A program made the position numbers and the translations under genes. Below the pieces are notes generated by a model. That model was given only the letters and a program-made list of their open reading frames with translations. It was not told the DNA's origin and did no database searches. From positions 59,612-123,611 of the forward strand of contig NW_027102734.1 in the NCBI RefSeq assembly GCF_036373705.1: a stretch of 64,000 nucleotides of DNA, written 5' to 3'. Shown piece after piece: positions 1 through 10,019 of this stretch. How positions within the stretch are numbered: position 1 is the first letter of the stretch; each line of letters opens with the position of its first letter. The stretch is from Amia ocellicauda (Eukaryota; Chordata; Actinopteri; Amiiformes; Amiidae).

Positions 1-545
1 TAAGGGAGTAATTAAAAGGGCAAATGTGTGAAGTGCAAGGAGTGGCCCTTAGTGGTTAGGTAAAATAGTACACAGACAAACTAAATAATCCCTTGATACA
101 AATCATTTATTTAGTGCAGACAGACCAAGACCAGCCACAATAAACTATTCGCAGTAAATATAAATTCACAGCAAAATAGGTTCAGTTCACAATATCCTAT
201 AACAAGCTGTATTTAACGAAGTGGTTAAACGTTACAAAGGGCATTACAATTGTTGAAAAACAATAGCACACGGATCAAACATGCTATCCCCGCCGTTTTA
301 TTCGATTTGATTAGACGTTTCGCGACCGAAATGTTTTGTGTGCAGACTGAATGCACACCTGAGCCGAGCACGATCACAATACATATCCACAGTTAATCTA
401 AGCAGTATCATATTGTAACCGTTTCGGTCTGTTATCAACCCTTCCGGATCCAAAACCAGGAGTCAGACACCCTTTTCGGTGGACACGCTGTTGACTTCTC
501 ACAAGCACCATCTGCCTTCACAAAGGCAGCGCTAGCAGTGGAAAG
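1..545. repeat. Long direct repeat, copy 1
   Basis: This stretch recurs in the same orientation at 3711-4255 with only scattered single-base differences. Both copies begin taagggagtaattaaaaggg and stop matching just after agtggaaagaac. On the minus strand an AATAAA (in actaaataaatgattt) suggests a transcript 3' end or LTR. I see no clear TG...CA termini and cannot decide between an LTR pair and a segmental duplication. The left edge coincides with the window edge, so this copy may extend further. Confidence 0.75.
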
Positions 546-631
546 AACGAAGAACTGCAGGAGAAACGCCGGGGCTATTTAGAGCCCGATTATTCAACAC
601 AGAGGGGGGAAACCAAAGCCAAATGAGACAA

Positions 632-930
632 AGTGACAGTTTTGGGGAGGATGGCACCGAGAAGAGGCCAAATAGGTTGAATCCTGCTATGAGATGTCTG
701 GAGAAAGGGGCCTGTAGGTGATAAAAACTCTTTGAAGTGGACGAGAGCCGAAATCCCGACATAGAGCTATGAACCCGGGCCAACCGGCATTTCCAAAAGA
801 TGGCATGGATTGACATCAGTCATAAATCAAGCCCCCCTCCATTAGGACACTGGGGGCTGAAACCGAAATCCAATCTCAAGAACTCAAGAACCAATCACCT
901 ATTGATCTGACAGACTATAAGGAACAGTGC

Positions 931-976
<46 letters not shown>

Positions 977-2354
977 ACCTGAACCAGTAACTCGCTGCCA
1001 CAGCTCAACCTGTAGCTCTGTTGCCCGAACCGGAACCAGAAACCAACCAAGTCTTTGCCAGCAACAGAAGAGTTAAACTGGGAGAAGGAGATTGAGCCGT
1101 ACGAAGAATTCTTTTAAAGGACTTTATTAAATAAAGAACTTTACAGACTGCGCATGCCCGCCTGTGCCCACCTGATCAGTGGAGTTTTACAGCTGGACAA
1201 TTGAGTAAGTCGAATGTATATGAAAGTGTTCAGTCATTTAAATAGCTATTTGAGTCTTAAGAAACTTGACCCTTGGAACGAACAGGGCCCTGCTTTCCTC
1301 AAAGACTTTGTCTTCAAGTAACTACGGTGGAACCCTGCTTACAAAGAAGATTTTGTGCACAACCTTGGAGCCTTCAAACCAGTGGAAAATCTGTTTGGAA
1401 AAGACTCTAATTTCGCGAAACCCCAACTTCCAGGTGCATCGACTGAGTGGAAGTTCTTGGACAAAGCCGAACCGCACTGCCTTTGTTCCAAACCACACGG
1501 ACCATGTGCCGTGTGCTGTGATCTGAGCCCGAAGACAGAGAGGCCTCTCTGCGACGAAGTTCAGATAAGTTTAACAGTTTGGAGTTCATGATTCATGACA
1601 TTTGAGAAATCAATTAGAAATGTTATTCTGTGATTCATAACTCTTGAATGTGTAATATCATTTAGTTTTCTTAAATATAAATGTGTGTTGCATTAAACTG
1701 TTTTGTTGATAATTTTAGAAATAAAATCTGTCAACCCCGAGAAATATCTTCTCATTCCTGTTTAACTGTTTAGTCTGAAATTGACACAAGTCAATAGATG
1801 TTAGATTATTGGTGGCCCTGCCTATCCTTGATCATTGAATAATAATCAGTTAAGGGAAATTGTGGTAACAAGTAATGATAGGATCTCTCTCGGCACCTAA
1901 ACGTAAATGAGACTGATATATATATCACGAGAAGTTACCTGACATAAATACTAACCTGCGTAGTTATTTAATGTCTGACTAACAATACTAACGAGAGACT
2001 CACCTTCGTCTTACTAACCGGTATTGTAGTTAATGTGTTTATAACCTTTTTTGTTTAACGATTTGTGTGTTATCATATGCGATCCCATGGTCTTTGATTT
2101 GGTCACGGAAGTGATTTGTCTTTGATTTGTTGATCTAGAGTTGAATTTTAATTAGCTTTTCCCTTTTGTATAATTAGTGTAGTGCTACATTTAGTCTTTG
2201 GTTTTGAATAAATTTAACAATTTATATCTTTGGAATTGGTGTCTGTGTCCAATTATTACAGAAATTGAGTTCTACAAGATTCCAGGATTCGTGATAAGGT
2301 GATACTATAAATTCACTTCTTAAATTGAAATTTATAAGTGTACCTTACGATACA
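632..2354 (+). mobile_element. Long LTR, copy 1 (plus orientation)
   Basis: The segment is present in inverted orientation at 8239-9945, and its last ~350 bp again at 14729-15071. It carries a TATA-like tataagg at 915, a (TC)n run near 940-968, an AATAAA near 1133 and another near 2206. It ends ...cttacgataca at 2354. In the inverted copy this end reads ...cgctaca and is followed by a primer-binding-site-like sequence, which is why I call it an LTR. The 5' border is set only by where the two copies diverge (about 632) and could be wrong. The short reading frames inside (such as 1266-1526) are not kept in frame in copy 2, so it is non-coding. Retroelement class is not assigned. Confidence 0.6.
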
Positions 2355-2662
2355 ACTGATAGCACTGCAACTCAGTGTAGGTGTGCGTTCAGTCCGGCAA
2401 ACACAACATTTCAGTTATGAAACGCTTTCTACAGGTGATGTATAAATGTAATATTTTCACACATTTGAATAAGTTTGATTTGATACAAGATTTATGAAGT
2501 TGACCAAACAAAATGACATAATATTTTTCAGGGGATAAAAATCTCACGACACAATTGGGTAGTACTCACGGTACACGGGTTGAAAACCACTGAGCCAAGC
2601 CACGGTGCTTCTTGGCTTTGCACGGCCACAGAGACTTCCAGAGGAAGACGGTGAGAAGCTTC

Positions 2663-2751
2663 CCTTTGATAGCTCAGTTGGTAGAGTGGAGGACTGTAGG
2701 TTTCAGGCAGCGGGCTTCCTTAGGTCGCTGGTTCAATTCCGGCTCGAAGAA
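2663..2751 (+). tRNA. tRNA-Tyr(GTA) with intron, possibly degenerate
   Basis: The cloverleaf can be drawn by eye. The D arm is tagctcagttggtagag and the anticodon GTA is at 2696-2698 in a loop closed by gagga/tcctt. The T arm is gctggttcaattccggc. About 16-17 nt (gtttcaggcagcgggc) interrupt the sequence one base 3' of the anticodon, the standard intron position of eukaryotic tRNA-Tyr. The acceptor stem cctttga/tcgaaga has a C-A mismatch at 1-72 and a T-G wobble, so the gene may be decaying. The nearest T4 run on this strand lies ~25 nt downstream, weak for Pol III. The tRNA-Lys lies 236 bp further on. Confidence 0.82.
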
Positions 2752-2986
2752 AGGCGTGATTATGGTTTGACATCGGTTTTGGACGAGCTCCCAAATGTCA
2801 AGCCATTGGAATTGCATGAGGACAAGGAAAAAACCCCGGAAATTCGGATTTGTTGTGGAGAACTCGCATTGCCCACACATCTCATATGCATGTGACCCTT
2901 TTCACCCTGAGCCCAGTTTTCTAAACCGTCCAGAAAGCGGTCTGGAAATATCATGAAGCCAACACATTGTGAAGCACCTCACTGAA

Positions 2987-3059
2987 GCCCGGGTAGTTCA
3001 GCCGGTAGAGCATCAGACTTTTAATCCGAGGGTCCAGGGTTCAAGTCCCTGTTTGGGTG
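2987..3059 (+). tRNA. tRNA-Lys(TTT), possibly degenerate
   Basis: A 73-nt tRNA: acceptor gcccggg/tttgggt, D arm tagttcagccggtagag, anticodon loop cttttaa with anticodon TTT at 3020-3022, and an intact T arm caggg-ttcaagt-ccctg. Compared with the usual vertebrate tRNA-Lys it carries several changes of CpG-decay type. The acceptor stem has several G-T wobbles and the anticodon stem one A-C mismatch (caga/tccg). No T4 terminator occurs in the next 20 nt. It may be functional or a young pseudogene. Confidence 0.8.
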
Positions 3060-3710
3060 CCTTGTTGACCGAGGGCCATGATGGTAAAATGACAATGAAA
3101 TCTGCAGTTGCGTCTAGGCGAGGTGTCTAGTCCTCTTTGCTTCTTTCGGCAAATATCCAGCCTGTTGTCTTCCAGAGGCAAGTCAAGCCAGGAACTCTGA
3201 GAGGTGTTTTTGCCGTTGACGACGTGTCACTTTAGAACAGCACAACATGCATCTCTACTTGACTTGGCACAATCTGTGAGGGTTGGGCCAACACAACGTG
3301 TCCACACATTTGCAGTCGTCTTGAAATACTTGGAATGACCTGTGGCCCCATGCCATGCAGAAGTCCACAGCTATGCGTGTCAGCATGCTCTGCTCCTCAT
3401 CCCCAATGTGCCACTTGTAAGAACTGTGTAAAAAGCGACAGAGAACGTGATCAGCAAAGAAACACAATTCTCCTGAGAACGACAATCATCGTGCCGATCG
3501 TAATCTCAGTGCATACCTGGATGCCCAACAAGCCAAGCCAGTGGTTCCCAAGCGTTGTAATGCCACGGCACACTTTGCTGAGACCAAAAACCTTCGCGGC
3601 GCACCAACATGAAAAAATAAATAAAAGGATTTACTAGTTATTGTCTCACCTGAATGGCAACAGGCTGCTAAAACTATTATCACACGCACATTGCATGTTA
3701 ATGTATGTCA

Positions 3711-4255
3711 GTAAGGGAGTAATTAAAAGGGCAAATGTGTGAAGTGCAAGGAGTGGCCTTTAGTGGTTAGGTAAAAAAGTACACAGACAAACTAAATAAT
3801 CCCTTGATACAAATCATTTATTTAGTGCAGACAGACCAAGACCAGCCACAATAAACTATTCGCAGTAAATATAAATTCACAGCAAAATAGGTTCAGTTCA
3901 AAATATCCTATAACAAGCTGTATGTAACGAAGTGGTTAAACGTTACAAAGGGCATTACAATTGTTGAAAAACAATAGCACACGGATCAAACATGCTATCC
4001 CCGCCATTTTATTCGATTTGATTAGACGTTTCGCGACCGAAATGTTTTGTGTGCGGACTGAACGCACACCTGAGCCGAGCACGATCACAATACATATTCA
4101 CAATTAATCTAAGCAGTATCATATTGTAACCGTTTCGGTCTGTTATCAACCCTTCCGGATCCAAAACCAGGAGTCAGACACCCTTTTCGGTGGACACGCT
4201 GTTGACTTCTCACAAGCACCATCCGCCTTCACAGAGGCAGCGCTAGCAGTGGAAA
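3711..4255. repeat. Long direct repeat, copy 2
   Basis: Second copy of the 545-bp unit that opens the window. It is followed by a GC-rich stretch (4250-4450) absent after copy 1, where instead the long LTR region starts. On the minus strand a short frame near 4146-4230 ends ...DSWFWIRKG before a stop, and the same residues are encoded in copy 1. That could be the C-terminus of an element protein, but I do not recognise it. Confidence 0.75.
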
Positions 4256-5159
4256 GAACAAAAACGGAGGGAAAATTCGCTTGCGCCGAACGGGGTCGAG
4301 AGATCCGCTGTGACGCAGGAGTGCGAGAGGACTCGACACCACCGAGCACGGGCGCGAGAGGGAGAGATACCCACGGTGTGAGAAACCGCCCGCGACGCAA
4401 GCACCAGATGCCCGCAAGGACAATGGGAACCGGCGCGCTACCGAGAAACTGACCAAGATATGGAACGCTTCACGAATTTGCGTGTCATCCTTGCACAGGG
4501 GCCATGCAAATCTTCTCTGTATCGTTCCAGTTTTATTATACGTATTGCCGTCGCGAACACAAGGGCTGGGTTAGAGAGCACCCGCCTTTGTACCCAGGTG
4601 GGCCGGGGGAGCGAGGCGACTCGCTGTTTGGGGCCGGGAAGCCTGTCCCACTCCCTGCTCGTTGGCGGTGAGGCCGGGGGCCTTCCCTGGAGAGACTCTA
4701 GCGCCTCTCTTTCACCAAACGTCCGTACCACCATGGCAGACAGGGACACTTCACCCCATCCCCATGCCGGGCAGAGGCATGCTGGGGGAATGTGCAAATC
4801 CGGAGAGGTAATCAATCAACCGTAATCCCAAGTGTCATTGGAAAACGGAGCAGAAATCCACTACAATCCCCGATACGCCGAAGTAGTGGGCAGAGATGCT
4901 TCCCCCCTGCCAGCCGCCAGGCGGAGCGGCCGGGGCTGCGCTGGTGAGGTGAGGTGTATCGTATCGTATCGTATCGTATCTTGATGTTCCCTTACAGCCC
5001 CCCTCCCCTGAGCCATTAACGATGACTCCATACCTGGTCTGCAATGATTAGCTCACAATGTGGGCTGCAGGACGTGCGTGACCTGTAGATTTCTCCACTG
5101 CACCTGTGTAACGTCTTGAACACGTCATTGGTACTAAGCCTTGGTGGGTAATTTGATTC
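4256..5159. other. GC-rich stretch, no gene recognised
   Basis: Two overlapping frames of 121-125 codons on opposite strands (4438-4825) are of the kind expected in GC-rich DNA and show no recognisable domain. A short tandem repeat of five gtatc units lies at 4956-4980. Nothing else can be supported here. Confidence 0.5.
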
Positions 5160-5240
5160 TGAATTGCACCATTATAAAAATCTCTTGTGCCTTGGCAAGT
5201 CGCACAGGAAGAGGGCGTCTGCTAAGAAAGAAGTAGTGAG
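5160..5240 (+). repeat. L2-type LINE 3' tail remnant at the edge of the 5S array
   Basis: The sequence ...ggcaagtcgcacaggaagagggcgtctgctaagaaag resembles the fish L2 3' end seen several times in this window (aagtcgccctggataagggcgtctgccaagaaa). It ends just before the truncated 5S unit at 5257, so an insertion or rearrangement involving this tail probably set the left border of the array. Confidence 0.55.
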
Positions 5241-5256
5241 AAATGACAATCGGTCG

Positions 5257-5321
5257 CCTGCCCCGTTTAGCTTCCGAGATCTGACGAGATCGGGCGCGTT
5301 CAGGATGGTGTGGCCAAAAGC
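5257..5321 (-). pseudogene. Truncated 5S rRNA unit
   Basis: Only the 5' two-thirds of a 5S gene remains, up to the cctgcccc region. The 3' end with the C box of the internal promoter is replaced by unrelated sequence next to the L2 tail. The first bases are also altered (ggccaaaagc instead of ggccgcaagc). Not expected to be transcribed correctly. Confidence 0.85.
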
Positions 5322-5538
5322 AGAGAGGCCTGGCTGCATGATGTCGCTTAAAGGCTGGTGGGTATTGACGGAACTTCCAGCAAAAAAAAAAAAAAAAAAA
5401 AAAAAAATGGAGGGAACAATATCAGTGCAGCAAAGGGTGTTGTAAGTAGCGGGGTACGTGTAAAATTCTTCAATTATATCTCCTCCAGACAGAAAGAGAG
5501 TATTAAGAGCTACGATGAAGTTACCCAAGTGACGTAAA

Positions 5539-5658
5539 AAGCTTGCAGCACCTGGTATTTCCAGGAGGTCTCCCATCCAAGTACTGACCAGGCCCTGACC
5601 CGTTTAAGTTCCGAGATCTGACGAGACGGGGTGCGTCCAGGACGGTGTAGCCGCAAGC
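5539..5658 (-). rRNA. 5S rRNA unit 1, divergent
   Basis: Full length with intact ends (starts GCTTGCGGCTAC, ends GCTGCAAGCTT), but the body is the most divergent in the array. GAACGCGCCCGATCTCG has become GGACGCACCCCGTCTCG, and the A-box core GAAGCTAA has become GAACTTAA. Probably a pseudogene copy. Confidence 0.8.
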
Positions 5659-5866
5659 CGAGAGGCCTGGCTGCATGATGTCTCTTTAAGGCAGACGGGT
5701 GTTGACGGAACTTCCAGCAAATAAAAAAAGAAAAATGGAGGGAAAAATATCAGTTCAGCAAAGGGTGTTGAAAGTAGCCGGGTACGTGTACATTTCTTCA
5801 ATTATATCTCCTCCAGACAGAAAGAGAGAATTAAGAGCTACAATGAAGTTACCCAGGAGACATAAA

Positions 5867-5986
5867 AAGCTTGCAGCACCTGGTATTTCCAGGAGGTCAC
5901 CCATCCAAGTACTGACCAGGCCCTGCCCCGTTTAGCTTCCGAGATCTGACAAGATCGGTAGCGTTCAGGACGGTGAGGCCGCAAGC
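5867..5986 (-). rRNA. 5S rRNA unit 2
   Basis: Full length with good terminal helix. Internal promoter A and C boxes match the array consensus. GCGCCCGATCTCG is changed to GCTACCGATCTTG near position 25-35. One of the better units. Confidence 0.88.
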
Positions 5987-6195
5987 CGAGACGCCTGGCT
6001 GCATGATGTCTCTTAAAGGCTGGCGGGTATTGACGGAACTTCCAGCAAAAAAAAAAAAGAAAAATGGATGGAAAAATATCAGTGCAGCAAAGGGTGTTGA
6101 AAGAAGCCGGGTACGTGTACAATTCTTCAATTATATCTCCTCCAGACAGAAAGAGAGAATTAAGAGCTACAATGAAGTTACCCAGGAGACGTAAA

Positions 6196-6315
6196 AAGCT
6201 TGCAGTACCTGGTATTTCCAGGAGGTCTCCCATGCAAGTACTGATCAGGCCCTGCCCCGTTTAGCTTCCGAGATCTGATGAGATCGGGCGTGTTCAGGAC
6301 GGTGAGGCCGCAAGC
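6196..6315 (-). rRNA. 5S rRNA unit 3
   Basis: Full length, close to the array consensus. Visible changes are ACACGCCC for ACGCGCCC, one C-box change (CTTGCATGG for CTTGGATGG) and GGTACTGC for GGTGCTGC near the 3' end. Confidence 0.9.
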
Positions 6316-6529
6316 CAAGAGGCCAGGCTGCATGATGTCTCTTAATGGCTGGCGGGTATTGACGTAACTTCCAGCAAAAAAAAAAAAAAAATGAAAAATG
6401 GAGGGAAAAATATCAGTGCAGCAAAGGGTGTTGACAGTAGCCGGGTACGTGTACAATTCTTCAATTATATCTCCTCCTGACAGAAAGAGAGAATTAAGAA
6501 CTACGATGAAGTAACCCAGGAGACGTAAA

Positions 6530-6649
6530 AAGTTTGCAGTACCTGGTATTTCCAGGAGGTCACCCATCCAAATACTGACCAGGCCCTGCCACGATTTGCT
6601 TCCAAGATCTCACAAGATTGGGCGCGTTCAGGACAGTGTGGCCGCAAGC
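6530..6649 (-). rRNA. 5S rRNA unit 4, divergent promoter
   Basis: Full length, but the A-box region reads GGAAGCAAATCGTGG instead of GGAAGCTAAACGGGG and the C-box region AGTATTTGG instead of AGTACTTGG. The terminal helix also has a change (CAAACTT). Transcription is doubtful. Confidence 0.82.
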
Positions 6650-6865
6650 AAAGAGGCCTGGCTGCATGATGTCTCTTAAAGGCTGGCGGGTATTGACGGA
6701 ACTTCCAGCAAAAAAAAATAAAAATAAAGAAAAATGGAGGGAAAAATATCAGTGCAGCAAAGGCTGTTGATAGTAGCCGGGTACGTGTACAATTCCTAAA
6801 TTATAACACGTCCAGACAGAAAGAGAGTATTAAGAGCTACGATGAAGTTTCCCAGGAGACGTAAA

Positions 6866-6985
6866 AAGCTGGCAGCACCTGGTATTTCCAGGAGATCACC
6901 CATCAAAGTACTGACCAGGCCCTGCCCCGTTTAGCTTCCGAGATCTGTCGAGATCGGGCGCGTTCAGGACGGTGTGGACGCAAGC
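6866..6985 (-). rRNA. 5S rRNA unit 5
   Basis: The A box matches the array consensus. The C box is altered (ACTTTGATGGGTGATC for ACTTGGATGGGAGACC), and both strands of the terminal helix have a mismatch-forming change (GCTTGCGTCC; CTGCCAGCTT). Confidence 0.85.
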
Positions 6986-7194
6986 CAAGAGGGCTGGCTG
7001 CATGATATCTCTTAAAGGCTGGCGGGTATTGATGGAACTTCCAACAAAAAAAAAAAAAGAAAAATGAAGGGAAAAATACCAGTGCAGCAAAGGGTGTTGA
7101 AAGAAGCCGGGTATGTGAATAATACTTCAATTATATCTCCTTCAGACAGAAAGAGAGTATTAAGAGCTACGATGAAGTTACCCAGGAGACGTAA

Positions 7195-7314
7195 AAGCTT
7201 GCAGCACCAGGTATTTCCAGGAGGTCTCACATTCAAGTACTGACCAGGTCCTGCCCCGTTTAGCTTCCGAGATCTGACGAGATCGGTCGCGTTCAGGATG
7301 GTGTGGCCGCAAGC
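7195..7314 (-). rRNA. 5S rRNA unit 6
   Basis: Good terminal helix and A box. The C box reads ACTTGAATGTGAGACC. The downstream T run is one base shorter (gtaaaagctt on the plus strand). Confidence 0.88.
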
Positions 7315-7522
7315 CAAGAGGCCTGGCTGCATGATGTCTCTTAAAGGCTGGCGGGTATTGACGGAACTTCCAGCAAAAAAAAAAAGAAAAATAGAGGGAA
7401 AAATACCAGTGCAGCAAAGGGTGTTGAAAGTAGCCGGGTACGTGTACAATTCTTCAATTATATCTTCTCCAGACAGAAAGAGAGTATTAAGAGCTACGAT
7501 GAAGTTCCCCAGGAGACGTAAA

Positions 7523-7642
7523 AAGCTGGCAGCACCTGGTATTTCCTGGAGATCTCCCATCCAAGTACTGACCAGGTCCTGCCCCGTTTAGTTTCCGAGA
7601 TCTGACGAGATCGGGCGCGTTCAGGACTGTGTGTCCGCAAGC
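7523..7642 (-). rRNA. 5S rRNA unit 7
   Basis: C box intact; A box has one change (GGAAACTAAACGG). The 5' end reads GCTTGCGGACACAC and the 3' end CTGCCAGCTT, weakening helix I. Confidence 0.87.
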
Positions 7643-7857
7643 CGAGAGGCCTGGTTGCATGATGTCTCTTAAAGGCTGGCGGATATTGACGGAACTTCCA
7701 GAAAAAAGAAAAAAGAAAAAGAAAAATGGAGGAAAAAATATCAGTGCAGCAAAGGGTGTTGAAAGTAGCCGGGTACGTGTACATTTCATCAATTATATCT
7801 CCTCCAGACAGAATGAGAGTATTAAGATCTACGATGAAGTTACCCAGGAGACGTAAA

Positions 7858-7977
7858 AAGCTTGCAGTACCTGGTATTTCCAGGAGGTCTCCCATCCAAG
7901 TACTGATCAGGCGCTGCTCCATTTAGCTTCCGAGATCTGATGAAATCGGGCGCGTTCAGAACGGTGTGGCCGCAAGC
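7858..7977 (-). rRNA. 5S rRNA unit 8 (right-most)
   Basis: Full length with intact C box and terminal helix. The mid region has GATTTCATC for GATCTCGTC and AATGGAGCAGCGCC for AACGGGGCAGGGCC. Its upstream spacer ends in a poly-A/T tract that runs straight into the LTR-element fragment. Confidence 0.88.
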
Positions 7978-8061
7978 CAAGAGGCCTGGCTGCATGATGT
8001 CTCTTAAAGGCTGGAGGGTATTGACAGAACTTCCAGCAAAAAAAAAAAAAAAAAGAAAAAT

Positions 8062-8238
8062 ACACATACCACGTGGGCAATTCTAGAGCGTCCCCTAGAG
8101 TACAAACAGTGTATCGTGCCTACAAAAGTTTTCTTGTTACTAACCTTTGGAATCTGGATTTCTGGACAAAGCTCTCCAATAACTATTACAGAACTTAGTT
8201 CTTTTCAGTCTAAGATTCCTCTCACGGGGCACCAATTA
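8062..8238 (-). mobile_element. Retroelement leader fragment with primer-binding-site-like sequence
   Basis: Read on the minus strand, the LTR end ...cgctaca is followed after a few bases by tggtgccccgtgagagg (8218-8234 on the plus strand). A sequence starting TGG placed just after an LTR is the expected position and form of a tRNA primer-binding site. I could not assign the tRNA. About 160 bp of untranslated leader follows and then stops abruptly at the 5S spacer. Confidence 0.6.
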
Positions 8239-9945
8239 TGTAGCGTAAGGTACACTTATAAATTTCAATTATAGAAGTGTATTTATAGTATCACCTTATC
8301 ACGAATCCTGGAATCTTGTAGAACTCAATTTCTGTAATAATTTGACGCAGACACCATTTCCAAAGATATAAATTGTCAAATTTATTCAAAACAAAGACTA
8401 AATGTAGCACTACACTAATTATACAAAAGGGAAAAACTAATTAAAATTCAACTCTAGATCAACAAATCAAAGACAAATCACTTCCGTGACCAAATCAAAG
8501 ACCATGGGATCGCATATGATAACACACAAATCGTTAAACAAAAAAGGTTATAAACACATTGACTACAATACCGGTTAGTAAGACGAAGGTGAGTCTCTCG
8601 TTAGTATTATTAGTCACACATTAAATAACTACGCAGGTTAGTATTTATGTCAGGTAACTTCTCATTATATATATATCAGTCTCATTTACGTTTAGGTGCC
8701 AAGAAAGATCCTATCATTACTTGTTACCACAATTTCCCTTAACTGATTATTATTCAATGATTAAGGATAGGCAGGGCCACCACTAATCTAATGTCTATTA
8801 ACTTGTGTCAATTTCAGAATAAACAGTAAAACAGGAATGAGAAGATATTTCTCGGCGTTGACAGATTTTATTTCTAAAATTATCAACAAAACAGTTTAAT
8901 GCAACACACATTTATATTTAAGAAAACTAAATGATATTACACATTCTAGAGTTATGAATCACAGATTAACATTTCTAATTGATTTCTCAAATGTCATGAA
9001 TCATGAACTCCAAACTGTTAAACTTATGTGAACTTCGTCGCAGATAGGCCTCTCTGGCTTCCGGCTCAGATAACAGCACACGGCACGAGTTCCGTGTGGT
9101 TGGAACAAAGGCAGTCCGGTTCGGCTTTGTCCAAGAACTTCCACTCAGTCGATGCACCTGGAAGTTGGGGTTTCGCGAAAGTAGAGTCGTTTCCAAACAG
9201 ATTTTCCACTGGTTTGAAGGCTCCAAGGTTGTGCACAAAATCTTCTTTGTAAGCTGGGGTTCCACCGTAGTTACTTGAAGATGAAGTCTTTGAGGAAAGC
9301 AGGGCCCTGTTTGTTCCAAGGGTCAAGTTTCTTAAGACTCAAATAGCTATTTAAATGACTGACACTTTCGTATTCAGTCAACTTAGTCAATTGTCCAGCT
9401 GTAAAACTCCACTGATCAGGTGGGCACAGGCGGGCAGTGCAGTCTGTAAAGTTCTTTATTTAATAAAGTCCTTTAAAAGAATTCTTCGTACGGCTCAATC
9501 TCCTTCTCCCAGTTTAACTCTTCTGTTGCCGGCAAAGACTTGGTTGGTTTCTGATTCCGGTTCTGGCAACAGAGCTACAGGTTATGCTGTGGCAGCGAGT
9601 TACTGGTTCAGGTGAGAGAGAGAGAGAAAGAAAGGCCGTGTTTGTCCTTTATAGTCTGTCAGATCAATAGGTGATTGGTTCCTGAGTTCTTGAGATTGGA
9701 TTTCGGTTTCAGCCCCCAGTGTCCTATTGGAGGGGGGCTTGATTTATGACTGATGTCAATCCATGCCATCTTTTGGAAATGCCGGTTGGCCTGGGTTCGT
9801 AGCTCTATGTCGGGATTTCAGCTCTCATCCACTTCAAAGAGTTTTTATCACCAACAGGCCCCTTTCTCCAGACATCTCATAGCAGAATAACAAACTATTT
9901 GGCCTCTTCTCGGTGCCATCCTCCCCAAAACTGTCACTTTGATGC
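8239..9945 (-). mobile_element. Long LTR, copy 2 (minus orientation)
   Basis: Inverted copy of the sequence at 632-2354, so the 5S array, the tRNAs and one direct-repeat copy are bracketed by LTRs facing each other. It begins tgtagcgtaagg on the plus strand; with the other end ...cgctaca this gives the TG...CA form. TATA-like tataaag (minus strand) lies near 9645-9651. Small indels and substitutions relative to copy 1 break all short frames. Homology to copy 1 stops near 9945. Confidence 0.65.
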
Positions 9946-10019
9946 AAACCAGTTCCAAGCTGATGAGCTAAGGAAATCTGATAACTTTGGGGGGGAGAGG
10001 TCTTCTTTAGATCCGTGCT

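Larger units (their letters stand above)
5257..8061 (-). repeat. Tandem 5S rDNA array
   Basis: One truncated and eight complete 5S units are repeated head to tail, all on the minus strand, with starts 328, 329, 334, 336, 329, 328 and 335 bp apart. Each 120-nt gene is followed directly by a T5 run (aaaaagc on the plus strand), the Pol III terminator. The ~210-bp spacer contains a variable poly-A/T tract and, about 27 bp upstream of each start, a TTAAAGAGA motif that could be the TATA-like element of vertebrate 5S genes. The array meets an LTR-element fragment at about 8062. Regular spacing and low divergence indicate a true cluster; several units look damaged. Confidence 0.95.

Noticed and set aside
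1266-1591. 86-codon frame inside the long LTR, with similar frames at 8987-9326
   Set aside because: The frame is not kept between LTR copies (indels shift it), so the similarity is that of duplicated non-coding DNA.
4438-4825. Overlapping frames of 121-125 codons on both strands
   Set aside because: GC-rich DNA gives long chance frames; no domain, no splice context and no codon signal.
5172-7922. Many repeated frames of 60-180 codons across the 5S array
   Set aside because: They are translations of the tandem 5S genes and spacers, including poly-T tracts read as poly-Phe.
5539-7977. CRISPR-like array (regular ~330-bp repeats)
   Set aside because: Repeat and spacer sizes are wrong, the repeats are 5S rRNA, and the DNA is from a vertebrate.
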